Under the pieces are notes generated by a model, which was not told the origin of the DNA, ran no database searches, and was given only the letters and a program-made list of their open reading frames with translations. DNA of 64,000 bases from Albugo candida (taxonomy: Eukaryota; Oomycota; Peronosporomycetes; Albuginales; Albuginaceae). Positions 55,096-64,000 of the stretch are shown here, piece after piece. Each line of letters starts with the position of its first letter. The first letter of the stretch is position 1. The position numbers were made by a program, and so were the translations under genes. The stretch lies in NCBI GenBank assembly GCA_905220665.1, contig CAJNAR010000146.1, positions 496,001 to 560,000 on the forward strand. The letters run 5' to 3'.

Positions 55096-56083
55096 TTATG
55101 TTAGTTCATCCTTGCCGCAACTCTCGGTTCTCATCATTTCTTTCATGAACCGCCCAAATTGACTCATAATCGCTTTATCCTTTGGATTTGTGTAGAATCG
55201 TAATTGAAAACGAGAGAGCTCTAGCGCCATGGATTGTTGCTCGTACAACACGCGTATCTGGTCCAGCTCCTTGGTTGTCGATTCCAAGTCACTCTCCAGT
55301 CGCTTTGCGCGTTCCTTTTGTATTTGTAATTCATTAAGAGACGACGATTTCGCATGCTTCAAAGTCTTCTCACGAACAAATGCTTCTTCCAATTCCGCTT
55401 GTAATGCAGCGAGCTGTAAACTTTTCTTTTGCATTTCCGTTGTCCAATCCTGAAACGGGCGCACGCTTAGCGTATCGATCACTTGACTCAGCTGCGAATT
55501 CTCTTTACGCAATATATGGACTTCTTGCTGCAGATCTTGGACGAATTGTGCTTGATTCCTGTGCGTTTGTGTCATCGACTGTATGTCACATAATCTCTGA
55601 TTCAATTCAATGTTCTCTTCAGTAACAGTGCTGCATTTGGCGAGCGCTTGCTCATAAAGCCGGCGTTGAACTTGTGCCTTCTCTTTCAGACTATGATATT
55701 GATTCTGAAGGATCTTCACGTGCTGAGTCTGGTCAATCAGCATATTGTTCATCATTGATAAGAGCGCCTTCTCCTCAGTCTTTCTTGATCGATCCAAATT
55801 CGACGGTTCTGAAGGAAGCGGCCTCACCACAGTCTCTTCATTTACGCCATCTGTCTGTGTCGCAGCACTTTTCTTGCGAGCTTTCTTTCCAACTGAAGGC
55901 CGTTTGTGATTATACGCCTACAAATACTCGCGCTTGAGGGGAACAATTGTCCAAGTTTGACAATTTACCAATCGTCTCTCGAGGGCTCGATTTTGCGTGA
56001 GTAGACTGCGCTTCTGTAGTATCAATTCGTTGATTATGATTATGGGGTCGTGGGGCCGTTTTGATCGGGGCGAAGTATCTCCA
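55096..56083 (-). CDS. Coiled-coil protein, 5' end unresolved
   Basis: Last exon 55096-55917 (274 codons with stop) joined through a 51-bp intron to an upstream exon ending at 55969 (INELILQKRSLLTQNRALERRL). The C-terminal 200 residues are continuous heptad-rich coiled coil (YHSLKEKAQVQRRLYEQAL, LRKENSQLSQVIDTL, RAKRLESDLESTTKELDQI). The upstream exon has no ATG, so at least one more 5' exon must exist. A TGCTTAG acceptor at 56084 or an earlier start are both possible, and the gene at 56262-56774 may be its true N-terminus across a 272-bp intron (56084-56355). Function unknown. Confidence 0.5.
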
Positions 56084-56261
56084 CTAAGCACAACATGGTT
56101 AGAGTTGCGTAAGTATGTGCACGGCAGTGCATGTACGCTACGATGCAGCACGAAGTATCGTTTTGTCTTCTTTATGACGCATCTTGAAAAGTCTTTTGGC
56201 AGGAATACTCAAGAAATACAGACAAAAAAGGGACTCAATTTATATATAGGAGTTGCCTCAC

Positions 56262-56774
56262 TCATTGCACTCGTCGATTCGCTGAGGGAATCACAACATG
56301 AGGAGGGTATAGCCACACGTCAAATAAGATACTGTGCATGGGAATAGAACGGTACATGCCACCTAGGTAGCCTTCTGCGTCTTTTGGATTGGAAAAAATA
56401 CCTTGTCGACTCTCGCTTTTGCGTGTGAGTACTGCGGCCACTTGATGCATATCTTTTTCAATTCGCCATGTGAGTTTCATGCATTCCGCAAAACATTCAT
56501 GAGTCTGTCCTCCATACGTTTGAAGCACACTCCCTAACGTCGTACCCTTTTCGAGTTCTTTGAGGACATTGTAAAGTAGCTTTGAGGCTTTAATTTCCGC
56601 GATTGTTTTCTATAATATAAATTCAGTCGTTATCAGTGAAATATGACCAAGTACCTGAAGATACGATTGCGCATCTCGATTAAAGTATAGGAGATCACTT
56701 TCTCGAATGTTAATGTGGATCCAAAGGCCGGACCCCTCGATGACGACAAATAGGCGGTTTTGAACACGAAACAT
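56262..56774 (-). CDS. Small hypothetical protein or 5' part of the coiled-coil gene
   Basis: Exon 56655-56774 (MFRVQNRLFVVIEG start) is joined by a 45-bp intron to 56262-56609, giving 155 residues. Segments such as KASKLLYNVLKELEKGTTLGSVL and MKLTWRIEKDMHQVAAVLTRK look helical. No family recognised. An internal GTACCG donor after 56356 would splice in phase to the exon beginning at 56083 of the coiled-coil gene, making one larger protein; the stop at 56262 would then be intronic. Transcript data would decide. Confidence 0.4.
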
Positions 56775-56811
56775 GATGCGATATAGGAATAGCGGTACTA
56801 CTTTATAAATT

Positions 56812-57828
56812 CTATGCTTTTCTTCGCTCGCGACTACGTCTCCTCGAGCGGTATCGCGTCCTTGAGCTTTGATGTGGCTCTGCTTCGGAGGCAAACCGTT
56901 TCTTTGGAGGTGAGGGATGTGGTGGAGACCATCTTGATCTCCTCACACGCTTTCGTGGTTGCTCGCTGCGTTTCTTTTCAACTGCATGAGCATCTTTGAT
57001 TTCTATTTGACGAGGTTCCGATTCATGCTGGAAAGGATTGACTTCAGTCAGAGGATCGAGCCATTGAACTACATTCCTCTTATAGAGCTGTATGATTTCT
57101 TGGGCAATTGTGACCATTTCTTCTTGAGAAACCTCAAATAAAAGCCACCAAGGCGGATTGTCTGGAAGTTTGATTTGTAAAACTCGTCCAGCAAGAAAAA
57201 TGGAAGCACAACCTATTGCTGCGGCTGAGAAGCGAGTCATCAAGTCGATACGGAGACTATCATTTACGTATCCCCAAGCCTTTTGAGCAAGTTCCGTGCT
57301 ACCATCTAAAATCTTTATATAATACAAAACGTATTTATGCGCATGCTCCATAACGTTGTAAATACTGAATCCGAGGTCAATGAGAAGTTGTCTCTCCAGC
57401 AAAATCATCCAATCGCGCCATTGCAAGTATGTATCGCTGTCCAAATCCAATAACTGATTCTCGATGCTAGTTTCTTTCCACCGACGGCGTTTATACATTG
57501 CGTAATAAACGGTTAATATCTCACTTATACGCGTCGGTGCTTCATCCACTTTGGCTGCGAGAAATAAGCACGCAAAACTGACACGAAATGCGTCAAAGTC
57601 TCTCAGCGATTTCCGATAATAAAAGCGGTGAAGGATGGTTTGAGCAGTGACCATAACAACTTGGGGAAGCTTTAAGAGCGTGCCCGCTTCTTGAATTAGT
57701 TCACAACCCCAGAAACGGTGATCCTTCTCGACTTGAGCGGATATTCCATCCCTTTGGGACGGTGGATTCCGCAAAATCTCTTCAGGAAGCAGGGTACATA
57801 CATACGGAATGATACGCGAATGGTCCAT
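56812..57828 (-). CDS. Cyclin L-like protein
   Basis: Single exon, 338 residues. Two cyclin boxes: the first contains LPQVVMVTAQTILHRFYYRKSLRDFD and CLFLAAKVDEAPTRISEIL; the second ALQ-type region contains FSAAAIGCASIFLAGRVL and PWWLLFEVSQEEMVTIAQEI. The C-terminus is an Arg/Ser-rich tail (RSRWSPPHPSPPKKR, RYRSRRRSRERR), which together with the cyclin boxes is the hallmark of cyclin L, the partner of CDK10/11 in pre-mRNA splicing. The RS tail is shorter than in animals. Confidence 0.9.
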   Translation of the reverse strand: MDHSRIIPYVCTLLPEEILRNPPSQRDGISAQVEKDHRFWGCELIQEAGTLLKLPQVVMVTAQTILHRFYYRKSLRDFDAFRVSFACLFLAAKVDEAPTRISEILTVYYAMYKRRRWKETSIENQLLDLDSDTYLQWRDWMILLERQLLIDLGFSIYNVMEHAHKYVLYYIKILDGSTELAQKAWGYVNDSLRIDLMTRFSAAAIGCASIFLAGRVLQIKLPDNPPWWLLFEVSQEEMVTIAQEIIQLYKRNVVQWLDPLTEVNPFQHESEPRQIEIKDAHAVEKKRSEQPRKRVRRSRWSPPHPSPPKKRFASEAEPHQSSRTRYRSRRRSRERRKA

Positions 57829-57904
57829 GCCAATGACCCCTACGAATTCATGACCTGGACAAGTTGATTTTCATGCAAAAGGTATGCGAAACGGTCTATT
57901 ACTC

Positions 57905-58758
57905 CTAGTTTTTATCTCTCTTTCGAATGCACAATTGTGTTTGAAATTGAAAAGGGTTCGACTGGGCATTGTAAACATGATCAGCGGCTTGTACGACATC
58001 CCAATGCCGTATTGCCATTGACTTGAGCTCGTAGTCAACGTCATGAAAGCGATACAAGAAAGTATCCGAGCAACGAGGACTTGAGGTCGAGTCTTCATTG
58101 AAGCGTTTGATAGCGCACAGCAACACAGTCTTCTTCACATCACCTGCAATTCGCGTCATCGCCTGATAGGAAATACGTAAAATACCGGAACTTTAGGAGC
58201 ATAGACGTACCTGCACAACATTCCATGAAATGGATGAGTCGCTGATGATATAAATTATATATTCCGAATGGAATAAATTTGGGTCTCCCCGATACATTAC
58301 GTAATGTCCGCCGTAATTCAATCCCGACTTTAATAGCCACTCGCGTTGACGGAAATGATTATATGTTATAAAATGTGAAATAAATCGTTCCTCTGGCAGC
58401 AAGCTAGTCCAAAGAGATCATGTGGTCACACATATACTGAGTATTGGAAAGAGCCTCACCTCGAAAACAGCGTCCATAAATATGAATTGGTCAATTTTGA
58501 CTCGTTTTTCTCACTGTCCTTATCTCTCACTTTAGTGATCGATAGCCGTTTGGTGATTGCGACCTGATAATATGCTTCCACGAGCGATAAAATCACCTGT
58601 GGCTGTCTCGTTGTATCGTTTTCATGTTGACTTGTCAAAGACGTTTGAGATGTGATACTGTTTTCTACGGCAAATCCCGTCAGCGACGCTCGCAAGTATG
58701 TCAAATCGTTCTTTTGAGCTGTCACAAGAACACGACAATCATCGATAATCCCAAACAT
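57905..58758 (-). CDS. SEN2: tRNA-splicing endonuclease subunit Sen2
   Basis: Exons 58460-58758, 58211-58403 and 57905-58162 (introns 56 and 48 bp), 249 residues. The catalytic domain is clear: RQREWLLKSGLNYGGHYVMYRGDPNLFHSEYIIYI, with the catalytic Tyr in VMY and His in FHSEY, and the Lys in GDVKKTVLLCAI. Sen2 cuts the 5' splice site of tRNA introns. The protein is shorter than animal Sen2 at the N-terminus and has an unusual C-terminal extension of about 70 residues after the catalytic Lys (RHWDVVQAADHVY and beyond). It is on the same strand as cyclin L, 76 bp upstream of it. Confidence 0.87.
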
Positions 58759-58853
58759 CAGAGCCCTTCAACATTTGATATATTATAAGGATCCTTTCGT
58801 AGGATTTCGTATTCTACTCGTGTTATATCAATAAATTACCTTTAATAAAGCAT

Positions 58854-60990
58854 TCATGACTGCACTTGACTCGGAGGTTGCTGACGATCCAATAATTTCT
58901 TTTTGGTTGCAGCTGCATGTTTCAGAAACTTCTCGTCGCGAGATCTCATCATGTGACGCTGTGCTTCTATCAATTCCTGCTCTTGCTGTAACTTGGAAAG
59001 CTCTCTTTTCTCCTTCTCAATGTACCAAGCCTGTAATTTCGCTTGTTTTGCAAGCGCTCGTTGTGACGATTCGAGTATCTTTTCAGCGTCTTTAGCGCTA
59101 CTATTGGATCCATCGCTATCACACTGCATTATCTGATCGGATAAAGTGCGATTTCGCATGCGATACATAATCTCTGTGGGTCGTTTATTCTTCACATTCG
59201 CTGTTGGAGTCGAGGGAGATGACGTGGTTGTTCGGATTCGTACGGAAGGCTTTTGCGTCCCAACACCGGAGAGAGCGATTCCAATACCACCTTTTTTCGA
59301 ATGCGTTTTTCGACGATTTCCGTCCACTAAAACCCCGTCAAATAATTGCGCATAAATGCTGCGAAGATCTTCTTCCTCAATTTCGTACTTGAAAAAACGA
59401 TCAGAGGCTTCCTTCAATTGTCGCAAAACAAACTCTAATCGCTATTGAGAACGCTTAGTAGGCTATACCGCGTAGTATCAAAGCATCCGCTTACCTCTTT
59501 AGCCAAAATGGCACTACTTTCTACTGCTGGAACGACAGCGTTAGACTGTACGCTGGCTTTCAATTGATCAAGCTGCCTTCGATAGCCTTCAAGCTGTTGT
59601 GTCAAATCTCCATTTTGTTCCATTAATTGCACAAGGCGTTGTGCGACACCACTTCCGTCGTCATTCTCTTGCACTCCAGATTCTCGATCAAAGCCATTTT
59701 CAATCAGCCCTTCTGTCGTGTTGCTGTGAGAGGGGTGAGAAGATTGCAATAGCGCCACCAGTTCGCGTAATTGTACAATCTGCTTTTCCAATTTCGCGAC
59801 ATATTCAGGACTGATTTCCTTCTGTTCATTGATTCGGGCGCATATCATCACCTGTTTAGCACGATCTGCAAATTTGAGCGTTGAAATGGATTCATCGATG
59901 CAGTCCATTGATGGAGACAATGTCGCGATGATCTTGGTTTTGGTATTGCCTCCCAGTGAATTCTGCAGTAATCTCGTCAATTTGGAATCTCGATACGGAA
60001 TGTGAGTATTTCCTTGCTTATGAACGGAAGATAATGCCGCAATACAGCGGCCCAATGTATGAAGACTGAGATTGATATTTGTCATTTCTGCAACGTGGTG
60101 ATCCTACAAAAGGGTTAAGATACTCGACAATATATTATCGCATAAATCCTTACAAGCATCTCCGACTCCATATTCCATTTCTCAGACCCGGCAAGATCAA
60201 CCAGATTTAATTTGGATTTAAGTATAGTTCCATCCGCCTTGCATTGCTCCAACAACAGCTGAAAGACGCTGTGACTACGACTACTTACTTGATTCATATG
60301 TGTCGATCGGATAGCTCGAAACTGCTCTCCGCTTCGTAGCAGATGCATACAATCCGCCACAGTGTGTACTGCATACTCTGAAATCCCATTCACATACATT
60401 CCATTTTTACGATCCTCCACGATCTCCAAAGGATTCTCCATCCGTTCATCTCGCAATAGATCATAAATGTGTTCGTTGTAAACCTGCACAAACGAACAAA
60501 ATAGCTTTGCTTGGGTATTCTTCTCCATGTCACTATCAGGTGAGAACTTTGCAATTCCCGCAAAGATATCTTTGACCGCTCGTGGAATGACACCGGCCTG
60601 ATTGTTCTGCTTACTGCTTAGTTTATACTTGGCCGAATCATTCTCAACTCCAAACATTGTATATGACTTGCCACTCCCAGTCTGACCGTACGCAAACAAA
60701 GTCGAGTTAAAGCCGTCTAAAAACGCGGTAGTGCATTCCTTCACGCGATCGTAAATATCGATTTGTGTGCAATGACTGTCAAAAATCGCGTCGTACTTGC
60801 ATTTGATCGTTGTGTCTGATGTTTTGACTTCGATTGTCTGACCGTCCACCGCCCGAATGGAAGCGACATTCGAACCTGCAGCCTCACGATCAACAAATGG
60901 GCGTATACGAATGTAGACTTGTATATTCTCAGATGGAGTACGGCGAGGATCAGCTACATTGGATCCCGATGGAGAGATCACAGGAAGCAT
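58854..60990 (-). CDS. Kinesin motor protein
   Basis: Exons 60154-60990, 59495-60103 and 58854-59441 (introns 50 and 53 bp), 677 residues. An N-terminal motor domain of about 350 residues has P-loop GQTGSGKS (residues 102-109), switch I NQVSSRSH, switch [10 protein letters not shown] and the neck region [10 protein letters not shown]. Intron 1 falls just after switch II. A short coiled coil follows ([44 protein letters not shown]), then a Ser/Thr-rich region and a second helix ([16 protein letters not shown]). It is a plus-end N-kinesin by domain order; the subfamily is not assigned. An unusual point is the short stalk. Confidence 0.92.
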
Positions 60991-61203
60991 TTACTTCAAT
61001 TGGACTGCTGGTCAAGAAAGTGTAGACACGTATCTCGCTGTTGGGTTACTCTGAGCCTCGAAGGCTTCATGTTGTTGCTATTATTACCCGATGAAAACAG
61101 ATTCCGTTACGTCTATATGACATAACGCTTGCGCTTTTTTGTGTGTGGAGACATTGAGAATGTCCAATTGGAGAAAAATTGGTGCTGATCAAGAATCCAG
61201 GAA

Positions 61204-62404
61204 ATGCTTCGAAAACAGGTGATCGAAGTGACTCGATCTGCGTATCAACAAAATGCACTAAAGCGTATGGTAGCGGATCATCAGACAGTGAATGATCCAA
61301 TATACGGAATCAAGTATTTGGTGTTCTCACTCAAGCCAACCATTCACAAACCGGACGCTATGTCGAATCCTGTCGCCAAGCCGTCAGTTTTTCGTGATCC
61401 CTTCGCGAAAGAATACATCGAGAAGGATCTTATGGTGACCCAAATAAATGGAACGCACAATCTCCTCTTAAACAAGTACAATGTGGTTGACGAGCACGTA
61501 TGATATAAGTTGATTGACTACTATAGCGCCTTATGATATATCTTTGCCAGGTTGTGTTAGCAACGATAGACTATGAATCGCAAGAAGATCCAGTCAACGT
61601 GAAAGACTTTCAGGCGATGTGGACGTGTATGGAAGGAATGGATGCTTTTGCATTTTTCAATTGCGGATATGCCAGTGGCGCAAGGTCGGTTGATTGGCTT
61701 TCCCTGAGCTGTATTGAAATTTGTGCAATTAGTCAGCCGCATAAACACATGCAATTAATATCGTATCCATCCCTTCGCAATTACACTGGCAATAAAAGGG
61801 TTCGATTTGTCTATTGCTTCTTGTGCCATCTGTCAAGTGAGCGAGTGGTAGCCTCCACTTCTACAATACATTGTAGACGCTTTGAAGAAGTATGAAGAAA
61901 TCCCATCCAACACGATTTTACAATTACAAGAGCTCCCATTTCGTCACTTTTTACATCGCATTGATCATTGTAAAGCTGATAATAGCGATGTCGCAGGTCT
62001 GTGCTTCGCGGCGAAATGGCGTGATTTTGCTCATGTTGTTTGTCTTTGGAAAAGGGTATCTTCATCGGCAGTATGAAATAATGTATGCAGAATTATGCCA
62101 GGTTGAACGTCCCCAGTCGGTTCCCGTAAACAACGACACCGAAAACAGCGAAACAATTGCGTACAACCTATTGCTAACATCGGAATTCTTGATGCTCGTT
62201 CCTCGAAAAATGCAATCCTACTATGGCATCGAGGTCAATTCGATTGGGTTCACGGGGTCTTTTTTGGGTCGCACTCGGGAACAGATGGACTTTCTGACAG
62301 GAAACACGGGTGGGGTCAGCGGTCCGATGAAATTGTTACAGGAAGTGACATTCCCGCAAAATCATGAGTTGGTTGTTACCGACAGCAATGGAATAGATAA
62401 ATAA
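61204..62404 (+). CDS. ATP adenylyltransferase / Ap4A phosphorylase
   Basis: Five exons: 61204-61497, 61551-61684, 61733-61799, 61852-61996 and 62055-62404; introns 48-58 bp; 329 residues, the usual size of yeast Apa1/Apa2. The HIT-like active site is split by intron 2: FNCGYASGARS then QPHKHMQLI, giving the His-x-His. Further motifs are PPLLQYIVDAL, LPFRHFLHRI, YNLLLTSEFLMLVPR, VNSIGFTGSF and GPMKLLQEV. The enzyme splits diadenosine tetraphosphate with phosphate into ATP and ADP. The donor of intron 3 (GTTCGA) is weak, but phase and family fit support it. Divergent from the kinesin across about 210 bp. Confidence 0.9.
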
Positions 62405-62499
62405 TTATATATTGAATTATCGACATTTATCGTCTTCATACAACAAAAGTAAGGCTCTTGGTGTTGAGACTCTTGACTTTCAACACAAATTGTGAATTT

Positions 62500-63204
62500 C
62501 TAATGCTTCTGATCAGCACGAATGCCATTCCCAAATGTCTCAGTGTTGTAATTACGCCAGCCGTGGAGGTTCATTTGCCAGCTTCTCTGCTTAAGTATTG
62601 CAGAAAGCGTATTTCCCAAATCCAAGAACTTGAGTATATCCTGTAGAAATAGACATCCCGCCGATAGCTCATTTTCATCCACACGTTGAATTATGGTGAG
62701 AAGGATGGTGATGAAATTCTCCGCTTCTGACCTTTGACACGATATATCGGCTTCAGAGAGATTGGTGCGAAAGAATCGATTGCGACTGAATCGCAAACGC
62801 TCCAGGAAGACACACATAACATCAAATGTGCATCCAGACGAGCCCTTACAATTGCATGTACTCAACTGCTTGGCCGCGTCAAGGACGTTTGCAGCACTGA
62901 AACTTTTCTTCAATCCAAGTTGACCCCGAAGGAGAGATTGCGCGAGCGGTGACTTTGTCGTAGCCGTTAGTCTCGATAAAAGCGACTTGCGTAAGTCTCG
63001 GAATTCTTCAAAAGAACGAGTGACACTTTGGCTTGATTCATGCCCGTTCAGTGGTGACATATCTCGGTACACTTTTGCAAGGTTTTTGGACTGAAGTGTG
63101 ATCACATACGCGAGATTTTTACGCGAGCCATGAATTGATGTGATTTGAGCTCGAAGTTGCTTCAATATTCGCGGGTCTAGCTTTTCTATGGAAGTTTCTG
63201 GCAT
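62500..63204 (-). CDS. PX-like domain protein without ankyrin repeats
   Basis: Single exon, 234 residues. The segment AYVITLQSKN, then TRSFEEFRDLRKSLLSRL and a late helix with AENFITILLTII follow the same plan as the two PX-ankyrin proteins at 3.5-6.9 kb. A cysteine cluster (STCNCKGSSGCTF) sits at the same place. Here the protein ends about 90 residues after the PX-like part, with no ankyrin repeats. Probably binds phosphoinositides; inferred. Confidence 0.65.
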   Translation of the reverse strand: MPETSIEKLDPRILKQLRAQITSIHGSRKNLAYVITLQSKNLAKVYRDMSPLNGHESSQSVTRSFEEFRDLRKSLLSRLTATTKSPLAQSLLRGQLGLKKSFSAANVLDAAKQLSTCNCKGSSGCTFDVMCVFLERLRFSRNRFFRTNLSEADISCQRSEAENFITILLTIIQRVDENELSAGCLFLQDILKFLDLGNTLSAILKQRSWQMNLHGWRNYNTETFGNGIRADQKH

Positions 63205-63432
63205 TATGTTTGGCTTGTGCGTTCAGTGAGAATATGGAAGGAATCACCTTGACATTCACTGAAACATGTAGAGGATAGGCAACAGCTCTACCAAAAATTT
63301 CTCAGTAACGCAAGTAACAGTCATCTTTCCTCTTGTTGCATAAAGTGGGATAGAGAAAAATCAGGATGTACTCCACTTAATCACACGCTCTATAATGACT
63401 TGTAAAGTACCAGTTCAAGTCAAAAGTGTGTT

Positions 63433-63657
63433 CTATACAGCTGGAACCGTGCAATGGAGGAAAACTAGAGCTGTCGCCAGAAGGTAGAAGACAGACGCCG
63501 AACTCTTACTCTCACTTTGAATGAGTTCATTCCGCATCTGTAAAAAGAGTCGGAATATGTTTGACAGATGACTTTGAAGATGCCATCTGATTGTTTTTGG
63601 GTCTTCGATTTCAAGTACAGAGAGATCACCGTAATCAAAGTCGTCAAAAACCGACAC
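63433..63657 (-). CDS. Possible terminal exon of a small tail-anchored protein
   Basis: A 74-codon frame with an acidic start (VFDDFDYGD), a helical middle (HLQSHLSNIFRLFLQMRNEL) and a hydrophobic end (VFYLLATALVFLHC) that could be a tail anchor. No ATG is present in the frame, so an upstream exon would be needed; none was identified. Could be chance. Confidence 0.25.
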   Translation of the reverse strand: MSVFDDFDYGDLSVLEIEDPKTIRWHLQSHLSNIFRLFLQMRNELIQSESKSSASVFYLLATALVFLHCTVPAV

Positions 63658-64000
63658 TCTTAGTAGATCAGTGGCAAATATAGCTTAATTTAGAGTATTT
63701 ATTTATAATCCTCCGGATGACTGACTATCGATACGCAGTTTGTTACAATTGCAGCAATAAAACCCGTATACAGAGATACTAACTAGCAACAAATCTCAAG
63801 CTGACTAGTTTGACCAAAGACGAAACTTCGGTTGTGACGTCCGCCCGTTTGAAGAGGCGTTTTAATGCATCAAAATGATACGTCACTCTCTTCCGCCAAC
63901 GAATGCAATGACTGGCTTGACTCCTGACAGCTACTTTTAGCTCACTTTCGTGTCACCGCAGTAGAGCGCTCACTCATAAGGAAGGTAGAGAACCAGACAA
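63658..64000. other. Right-hand end, nothing seen
   Basis: About 340 bp with no convincing gene, splice-supported exon or repeat. Confidence 0.4.

Noticed and set aside
1..64000. CRISPR arrays, bacterial operons, rRNA or tRNA genes
   Set aside because: The DNA is intron-containing eukaryotic sequence; no spaced direct-repeat array was seen and I could not identify any tRNA or rRNA by eye.

Overview
The window is eukaryotic nuclear DNA. Most genes are broken by short GT-AG introns of about 45-70 bp. Recognisable proteins include RPN8, TAF9, a heat-shock factor, URB2, cyclin L, SEN2, RanBP1 and a kinesin. The compact layout, the PX-ankyrin proteins, an NhaC-type antiporter and an oomycete-like initiator sequence before several starts point to an oomycete, possibly a compact biotroph such as Albugo. 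The genus is inference from style and was not tested by any search.

Layout: (1) 1-11.8 kb is gene-dense: the end of an NhaC antiporter, a methyltransferase-like gene, RPN8, two tandem PX-ankyrin genes, a full-length IMPACT/YIH1 homologue (RWD domain on upstream exons), divergent TRM13, a MULE-like element with a transposase relic, and TAF9. (2) 11.8-35.4 kb is gene-poor and repeat-rich. It holds four copies of one HAD-phosphatase-like family, called D, A, B and C here in map order. Only B keeps the full catalytic motifs. D is split by an inverted copy of its own 3' end that makes a near-perfect 265-bp-arm hairpin, A has an in-frame 48-bp duplication and C has a frameshift. Units A and C, with their flanks, form a large diverged inverted duplication around B. 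A second TIR element with 9-bp target-site duplications sits inside the C unit. (3) 35.4-64 kb is gene-dense again: a proline-rich protein, HSF, a TRF4-like nucleotidyltransferase, CacyBP/SIP, a B-box-like protein, small unknown genes, a multi-pass membrane gene, ADAT1/TAD1, an EF-hand protein, RanBP1, a membrane protein with a C-terminal WW domain, URB2, a coiled-coil protein, cyclin L, SEN2, kinesin, Ap4A phosphorylase and a third PX protein.

Spliced models were built by hand from GT-AG signals, phase and fit to known families; exon ends are given where worked out. Core genes are packed with 5-100 bp gaps and several convergent pairs nearly touch or overlap. The accessory HAD block is the most unusual part: a fast-evolving, mostly catalytically dead paralogue family with almost unchanged 5' flanks and a natural hairpin locus.
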